The translations under genes were made by a program, and so were the position numbers. A stretch of 64,000 nt of DNA, from assembly GCA_024220505.1 (NCBI GenBank), contig JAKZZE010000001.1:372001-436000 (forward strand), written 5' to 3'. Shown one piece after another: positions 57,990-64,000 of this stretch. The DNA comes from Rhizopus arrhizus. Its lineage: Eukaryota; Mucoromycota; Mucoromycetes; Mucorales; Rhizopodaceae. Below the pieces are notes generated by a model. That model was not told where the DNA came from and did not search any database. It worked only from the letters and a program-made list of their open reading frames with translations. How positions within the stretch are numbered: the first letter of the stretch is position 1; the number at the start of each line of letters is the position of its first letter.

Positions 57990-60900
57990 ATGATAGACAC
58001 TTCGAATCAATTGGTTACTTATTCAGCAAGTTTATATAATGTTTCACCTACATTATTACCAGAACAAATTGCAAATGTTATCACAGCCATCGCTTTAACT
58101 GCTCGATTATCCATTCGATGTTCTTCTCTTTTAATTGAAGCTCTTTTAGAATCTGTTAAATATAGTACATCTTTTTCATTTGGTGTTTCTAGACATGTTA
58201 TTATAAACGCATTATCTACAGCAAAAAAGTTTCATGAATTAGCTGCTTCTAATACATCAAATAATACATCACTTTCAATTGACAGGTACAAGCATTAATT
58301 ATACTCATACTAGTCATTCATCTTAAACATTCACAAGAAATGGATTCTTACAAGTATTGGATAAATACACAAATTTGGGAATTTATGTAGTTCATCATTC
58401 ATTAACACTAGTCGAATTGTTTACTTTATCAGGTTTATATTTCACTTCTCAAACTATCAAATCAGGATTTATGGTAAATTTATGAATAGAGAAAATAAGA
58501 TTATACTAAAATAAGAACTAAAATACAGGCTGCGGAAGAATCAGTTGCTATCATTGATGGAATATTTGGATCCAACGAATCATCTCGTGCAATTGCTTCT
58601 ATCATCACTCTCGTACACAGAGAACTCGTAAGAGATCCAGATTTTAAACTAGCCAAGATTGGGAAAGTGGCCATCCTATCTGGTTTAACCAAGGCCATCA
58701 CTTCCTTTGCCATCTTACAAAACTTTACTCACAGCAGAACTGCATTACAAATGGGAATTACTGAATTATGGCAAGGTCTTGTTGTTGAAGAAGAAAAGGA
58801 TGAGGTGCTTCAGTATCAAAATAAGAAAGATAAGGATTCATCTCCAGAAGAATTACCTCATCCAGACATTATTCATGAACTAGAAGAAATTTTACTAAAC
58901 AACCATTCCTCGACTAATTTACCTGAAAAAGAACAAGATGAAATGGCCTTACGCTACAATGAATACGGTGAACCTTATAAGCTGTATGAAATCACAACCA
59001 CCACCAATCGAACAACAACAAAGACAACACAAATTAGACCTATCGATGTGCAAGGAACATCGGCAGAGAAGACTTATACGAAGCAAATCATTGAGAAAAC
59101 AAATGAAGAGCAAGATGAAGCCTTCATGGCCGTCATAGACTCCCAAAGCGATCTAAACTATGAGCAACCCATTCCTGGAGCATGGCCTGAAGCCACCGAC
59201 AGTTGTAATCAATCTCAGAAAAGATCTGGGTTTAGAATTATGCTTGCATCTGTTTCAAAAATATTAGCAAGAAAGAAAAGCGAGCGACAGGAAAACTATG
59301 ATGTTATCAAAGCTGGATACTTGGATACAACCATTGAAGGTCCCATATCGACTGTCACTAGCACTTCTACCACATTACGTTCCACATTTTCAACTAGCAG
59401 CAATATTCAACATCACAATCATGATCATCAAAAGCCACTTCCTGCGTTACCAGGCACCCAAACTAAATCTATATCGGAGCATGGATCAAGACAACCACCA
59501 AAAAGACAGAAATCATGGATATCAGTTGTCAGTCGAAAGAAGAGCATGTCAGATTTGATTCAAAAGAGCGCCGATATCTTTTTGAAAAAGAAGACTCGCT
59601 CTGATCCTCCACCTTTGCCTTCCTTGGATCATTCTGTAGATTGCAGCAACCACAAAAACAAAAGTAGCACTAGTTTAAAAAGATCAAGCTCTATCAACAG
59701 TTCAACATCACTTTCAAGTATCGCAAGAACGTTCAAGACAACAACCTATCACCATACATCACAGCCTACCCCAAATTCCTCGTCAAGATCACTCATTCGC
59801 TCTCCGTCCGTCTCATCTCGGCCGTGCCAGCAGCCTACATCATCTTTGGATGAAGAACCCCATATTTGCAATTTCCCACGTAAACACATCATCACCAACA
59901 TCTCTCACTTTATTCGATACGCGAGCGCCGCCTATGGAGAATCTTTTATGCGCATCTTGGGTATTGGGGATATTCCTAATGTGCTTCCGAACTCGCACCA
60001 TCCAAACCACCATGCTTTTGCCCACCATACAGGCATCTCTGTCAGTGATATTCTACTTTCCAGCTATACGGACAGCAGCATCTTGAGCTCTATCGGTCAT
60101 TCAAAATTGCATGCCTTGGTGCACTATGTCACCGTAGATCACTTTGCTGAGGCCATCGTGCTCACCTGTCGTGGAACGCTAGGCTTGAGTGATGTACTGA
60201 CGGATCTCACCTGTGACTACAAAGAGTTTGTGCTTCCTACAGATAATTTACTATATGAAGAGCAAAAAAAGAAACAGACCAAATCTGACTCTCCTCGACA
60301 TTATATCGCTCACGGTGGCATGCTTGAGGCGGCCCAGTTGCTGGCTGTACAGAAAGGAAAGGTATTTGAGGCAATCAAAAGAGGCTTAGAGAGCTATCCA
60401 AACTATGGTCTTGTTCTCTGTGGCCATTCGCTGGGTGCGGGTGTTGCTAGCCTGTTGAGTGTTCTTTGGAGTGAGGAAAGGTCACATTATGTCTCTCGAA
60501 AGCAGCTGTCGATGGTGAACAGGGGAGACAAGCTACTCAATGCGCTGACAGTCGCAGACATGAAACGGGATGCGTCTCCATTCGTCACATCCGAATTATC
60601 AGGGCTACCAGCCGGCCGACCGATCCACTGTTATACTTTTGGTTCTCCTTGTGTCATGTCGCTCGCGTTGAGCGATTATTGTGGGCAGGGACTTGTCACC
60701 AGCGTCGTCCACGGGTTTGATATTGTTAGCAGCCTAAGCTTGGGATTACTCAAAGACTTTAAAAATATTGCCGTCAGTCTTCATGAAGAAAGCCATGTGG
60801 TAGATGAAATTCTCAGTCGAATGGTGAACCATTATCAAAAGAAGAAGGCCAATGAAATCACACCTGAAGAAGAGGAAAATGAACAGTGGTTTTGGGCACT

Positions 60901-61195
60901 GATCAAGACCATGCGAGCGGATATGAAGGCAGAAAAGCTTTTCCCTCCGGGTACCATGTATCTGATTGAATCTGTGCCCCAGTTGACTCAGCACACCCAA
61001 TCGCGGTCTTACAAAGATCAAGGGGACGCACACGAATCAAAACATAAAGTAGCACACCTGGTTCGGTTCAGTTTGTGTAAAGACATTCAAGTTAGGTTTT
61101 CGGAAATTGTGTTTTCAAGAACCATGTTTATGGATCATTCACCTAATATGTATGAAAAAGCCATAAAGTTATTACATAAAGGATACTTTGGTTAA
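57990..61195 (+). CDS. Class 3 lipase, sn-1-specific diacylglycerol lipase-like, 1032 aa
   Basis: Exons are 57990-58285, 58338-58473 and 58529-61195. Splices join SLSID to RNGFLQVLDKYTNLG and KSGFM to AAEESVAII. The N-terminal 300 residues are helical with no clear signal peptide. A long Ser/Thr/Lys-rich disordered region follows (residues about 360-560). The alpha/beta-hydrolase domain starts near FIRYASAAYGESFM; it includes AIVLTCRGTLGLSDVLTDLTCDY, the nucleophile elbow LVLCGHSLGAGVASLL (Ser about residue 775), YTFGSPCVMS and the acid region VVHGFDIVSSLSLG. A His-containing end (FMDHSPNMYEKAI) completes the triad. Similar fungal proteins hydrolyse diacylglycerol. The gene is divergent from the PPR gene across the GATA-motif region. 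Confidence 0.88.
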
Positions 61196-61340
61196 ATCAT
61201 AATTTACTTGTTTGTATTTTTTGAAATATGCTGTGCTCTGTTTTAATATATGTGCACAGTTTTAAGTTAAATCATAAAATAAAGTTTCCTATTCTTTCCC
61301 TTCTTTCATTCCACCTTCTTTCTTTTTTATAATAGACATC

Positions 61341-63075
61341 ATGACGATTGGCAAGAATCGGGAGTGGTAAGAAAAGAAATAATAGCATTGATTAAAGAAG
61401 GAAGGAAAATGATGGTTCACTTAGGTTATCTGATCAAAGTAACATTAGATGGATACATAGTTCATTCTAGCTTATGCATTATTTAGCAAAGGTTCCTATG
61501 AATAAAAACAGATTGGCAAGACCACCTGGAAATTTGGAAAGTGGTATTACTGGATATAATGAGAGAAAGGTGAGTGCTATTGAAACACTTGATAATATTT
61601 TCTTTTTGATTATACAATCCATAGGAAACAGACATTGCTTTGGTTGAAAAGAGCAAAGGTTTGATCATGTGCGTAGTGTTGAAAATGTACATGCTCAGCT
61701 TTTTATTTTCTGTCTAGTCGAAATCAGCAATGAAGAGGAAGATGAACCTTTATGGAATGTGAATGAAAAAGATGTTTTAGGTTCGTTCGACAGTGAAGGT
61801 GTATTTCATCTGGACATAGAAACAAAAGACAATCATGTCCTCTCAGAACATCAATGGATGTACAGAGGTCCTTATGGAACAAAGCATGGCCCATTTTCAA
61901 GCGCTGATATGCAGGAATGGTTTGAAGCTGGCTATTTTGACCATTCACTGATGATTAAACGCACGAATGATGAGCAATATAAGCCACTGAGTGCATTCAT
62001 GCAGCACAATGGAGCATTCTCTTTTATTGGTGAAACAAGCATGCTCAAGAACAGCTTTCTTCACCCATCAGTTTGTCAACCTACAGAGAACCATCAGGCC
62101 TGTGGCAGAATGTGGGGTTTCCCTCAACGAATGTTTCCGAGCCAACAAGACATGTATGATGAAAGCTATCACCAAGGCATAGTGAATCAGCGAGTAGGTC
62201 AACACTATTATTATTTACTACATCAGGCACAGCAGCACCATCAACAACAGCATCATCTCCAATCACATCAAAATGTGATACAACAGCATCAACGACAACA
62301 GTATCTGCATGAATTACAACAAAGCATGATACAACCCACTGGGGATTTATATCCAGACCAAGTTCCTCAAATTCAAAATGAGCAAGAGCAACCGCACATG
62401 AACGGGACTTTGGTAGATCAGTTGGAAAGGATAACGATTTCGAATGAATTAGTAGAGCATTCTAAAGAAATCCAAAGCTTTACAGAACAGGGTGAAATCG
62501 AGAAAAGCGTCAAGAATAAAGGATCAGAGGAACATTTGTCTAATAAGGTTGGGTTAAAAAGATGACAAACGTACATCTTGCCAGAAGCTAACTTTATATT
62601 ATCTCCAAAGAACAACGAGAAACAAATGCCTCCTGTTCTAAACCAACTGACCGAAATAGCTTCAGATGGATACATAAACGTAGAGAAAATATCTGTTTCA
62701 GTAACAGACAAGGCGTATCCTAGCAAAGAATTTTTAAATTGGTGCAGATCTTCACTTCGCGGTTTAAATAAGGGAGTTGAACGTAAGTTGTTTTTAATCT
62801 CCATGGTTACTATCATTAAAATTTTGCAAGATGAGGCAATATTAGGCATGTTGCTCGAATTTCCAGTATGTGATGACAGTTATTTGGGTATAATTCAAGA
62901 CATTGTTTATGTCAACTCTACATCTATGGATGGACGTCGTTTTGCGCGAGACTTTATCACACACAGAATAGCAGATCAACGAGGAGAATTCAACATGCAC
63001 GTACCATCGCCTGCTGCTTCAGAAGATTTTAAAGTTGTCAGTTCAAAAAAGAGCTTAAAGAAAAACAAGAATTAG
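61341..63075 (+). CDS. GYF-domain protein interrupted by an in-frame TGA
   Basis: Adapter protein of the SMY2/GIGYF type, binding proline-rich partners. Exons are 61341-61366, 61425-61438 (14 nt), 61487-61569, 61625-61658 and 61718-62565, with a 48-nt in-frame intron further on at 62782-62829. The product starts MTIGKNREWLSDQTKVPMNKNRLARPPGN. The GYF domain reads WMYRGPYGTKHGPFSSADMQEWFEAGYF, complete with G-P-F and G-Y-F. A Gln/His-rich region follows. TGA occurs at 62563-62565 (after VGLKR), yet the same frame continues QTYILPEANFIL and reaches the conserved fungal C-terminal block (EFLNWCRSSLRGLNKGVE, spliced to HEAILGMLLEFPV, then YVNSTSMDGRRFA) ending at 63075. Either a missed intron or a premature stop; the usual middle region is also missing. 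Confidence 0.72.
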
Positions 63076-63090
63076 AATAAAAACAGTTTA

Positions 63091-63813
63091 TTACAAAGCA
63101 TAGCTTGCAGAGCTGAATGCATATTCATCGTTACTTTCGTCTTGTTGTGAGTGTATTGAAGGATTGATCATACTAGAATTGGATGAAGGTATTTCATATG
63201 GCACTAAATCCCATAATTGATTCAAATTATCTGAATACTTGCGATCATAAAGTAAAACCACTGTACCTGGTTTAGTCCAGTTGCCCTAACAAAAAAAAAA
63301 GCAATTCGCGAAAATGTTATTTTTTTTTTCATGCAAAATAGCTTGTATTTACCCTGATGTCAAGTACAAGGTTAGGATTGACTTGAGGATAAATGAAGCC
63401 ATCTTCTCGATAATACCATCGTTGATTATGAGCGTCTTCAATCATTTTTCTTCTGTACTGAATTATTTGTTTATCACTTTCCAAGATTCCTCCTTGCACA
63501 TCCAACACTGTAAAACTTGAGTCATCATTCAACACTTTCAATTATTTTGGTTACCCATTCCCGAGTTTTTATTGATAATGTATCCGTGATCATGCATCCA
63601 TAGCTGATCGTCGTTATCCTTTGTCTTTTTCGGTGAAACTACTATTTTTGCCGCTGCCTATGAAAGTCGTATCAAAATTCTACTCAAACAAAAAAATCTT
63701 TCGTTTTTTTTTTAGTTTTTACCAACCTTCAAAGAGTCTTGAGTCACGTCCAAAACCATTTTATGTGGACATTTCGATTGGATATAAAACCATCCTGAAG
63801 GGAAATTACTCAT
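63091..63813 (-). CDS. Small beta-trefoil (ricin-B-type carbohydrate-binding fold) protein, 179 aa
   Basis: Exons are 63813-63727, 63657-63555, 63507-63353 and 63285-63091. The protein has no signal peptide. Three repeats with the pattern hydrophobic-xx-Leu-Asp-Val ... Gln-x-Trp appear: GWFYIQSKCPHKMVLDVTQ with DDQLWMHDHGYIINKN, SGMVLDVQGG with NQRWYYREDGFIYPQ, and NPNLVLDIRGNW with LNQLWDLVPYE. This QxW-type threefold pattern is that of ricin-B/beta-trefoil lectin domains. Many fungi have such cytosolic lectin-like proteins, usually without a known role; no catalytic domain is attached here. Its stop codon is only 15 bp from the end of the GYF gene, so the two transcripts likely overlap. Confidence 0.78.
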
Positions 63814-64000
63814 TTCGTTAAATGAAGAGAGATTAAAAAGAAAAGAAAAAAAAAAAAGTTTAAAAATAAAGCAAGTTTAAAAAAAATTGAATTAAAGCTA
63901 TTCCGAATTAGCGGTTGTAGGTATATGATTACATCATAAACAAAAAAAAAGACTCTCTTTATTACCATCAAATATCGTATTTTCAATATGCACATCCGTT
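63814..64000. other. Upstream region of the beta-trefoil gene, window edge
   Basis: The last 187 bp contain the start-proximal promoter of the minus-strand gene, with A runs at 63847-63857 and near 63942-63950. No other feature is visible before the window ends. Confidence 0.4.

Noticed and set aside
1..64000. CRISPR arrays, operons, tRNA or rRNA genes
   Set aside because: No regularly spaced direct repeats with unique spacers, no polycistronic arrangement, and no clover-leaf sequence with a T-loop (GGTTCRANTCC) in a suitable place were seen by eye. A tRNA scan would be decisive.

Overview
The window is nuclear DNA from a filamentous fungus, most likely an early-diverging one of the Mucoromycota (probably Mucorales). 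The grounds are an AT-rich, homopolymer-rich background, compact genes with many 40-70 nt GT..AG introns, long AT-rich intergenic stretches, and a typical fungal gene set: Pmt mannosyltransferase, PFK26-type bifunctional enzyme, Oca1-like phosphatase, Oms1-like methyltransferase, Dsc4-like protein. The species was not identified. Almost every multi-exon gene was assembled by hand from splice sites that keep the protein family readable.

Layout. 1-5.1 kb: 3'-truncated 6-phosphofructo-2-kinase/fructose-2,6-bisphosphatase (-) and an MFS sugar transporter (+), both in sugar metabolism. 5.1-9.6 kb: gene-poor, with an (AC)n microsatellite and a decayed Tc1/mariner-type transposase. 9.6-16.1 kb: PRA1-like protein (frame broken in a T8 run), Oca1-like phosphatase, Oms1-like methyltransferase, eIF4A, and an eight-exon cyclin K/Ctk2-like cyclin. 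16.2-19.7 kb: dead LINE without an endonuclease domain. 20.2-24.0 kb: secreted double-psi beta-barrel protein with GGYNN repeats, a RING/membrane-protein pseudogene, and a YeiH/UPF0324 membrane protein. 25.3-28 kb: ribosomal protein uS19 and an S28 serine peptidase. 30.3-37.0 kb: DUF4112-like protein, a poly-Q protein of unknown function, a circularly permuted organellar GTPase (YqeH/NOA1 type), and a protein O-mannosyltransferase with a GC-AG intron.

37.5-39.3 kb: second LINE 3' remnant. 39.4-48 kb: dense block with eL31, dynamitin, a RING/coiled-coil protein resembling HEI10/Zip3, RPA12, eIF2B-epsilon, and divergently a stand-alone copy of the HNH module found at the C-terminus of animal EXD2. 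48.5-51.6 kb: IS630/Tc1-type transposase relic, type II membrane glycosyltransferase-like protein, Dsc4-like DUF1746 protein. 51.7-55.0 kb: large PPR protein. 55.0-58.0 kb: intergenic region with twelve exact copies of ATCTGATA/TATCAGAT (GATA-type sites). 58-64 kb: class 3 diacylglycerol lipase, GYF-domain protein with an in-frame TGA, and a small beta-trefoil protein.

Functional theme: mostly housekeeping, with several translation genes (eIF4A, eIF2B-epsilon, uS19, eL31), RNA polymerase I (RPA12), transcription cyclin, and secretory/cell-wall genes. No operons, CRISPR arrays or recognisable tRNA/rRNA genes were seen. Nothing in the window is clearly a new multi-gene system. The most distinctive signals are the GATA-motif cluster at 55-57 kb and the stand-alone EXD2-type HNH protein.
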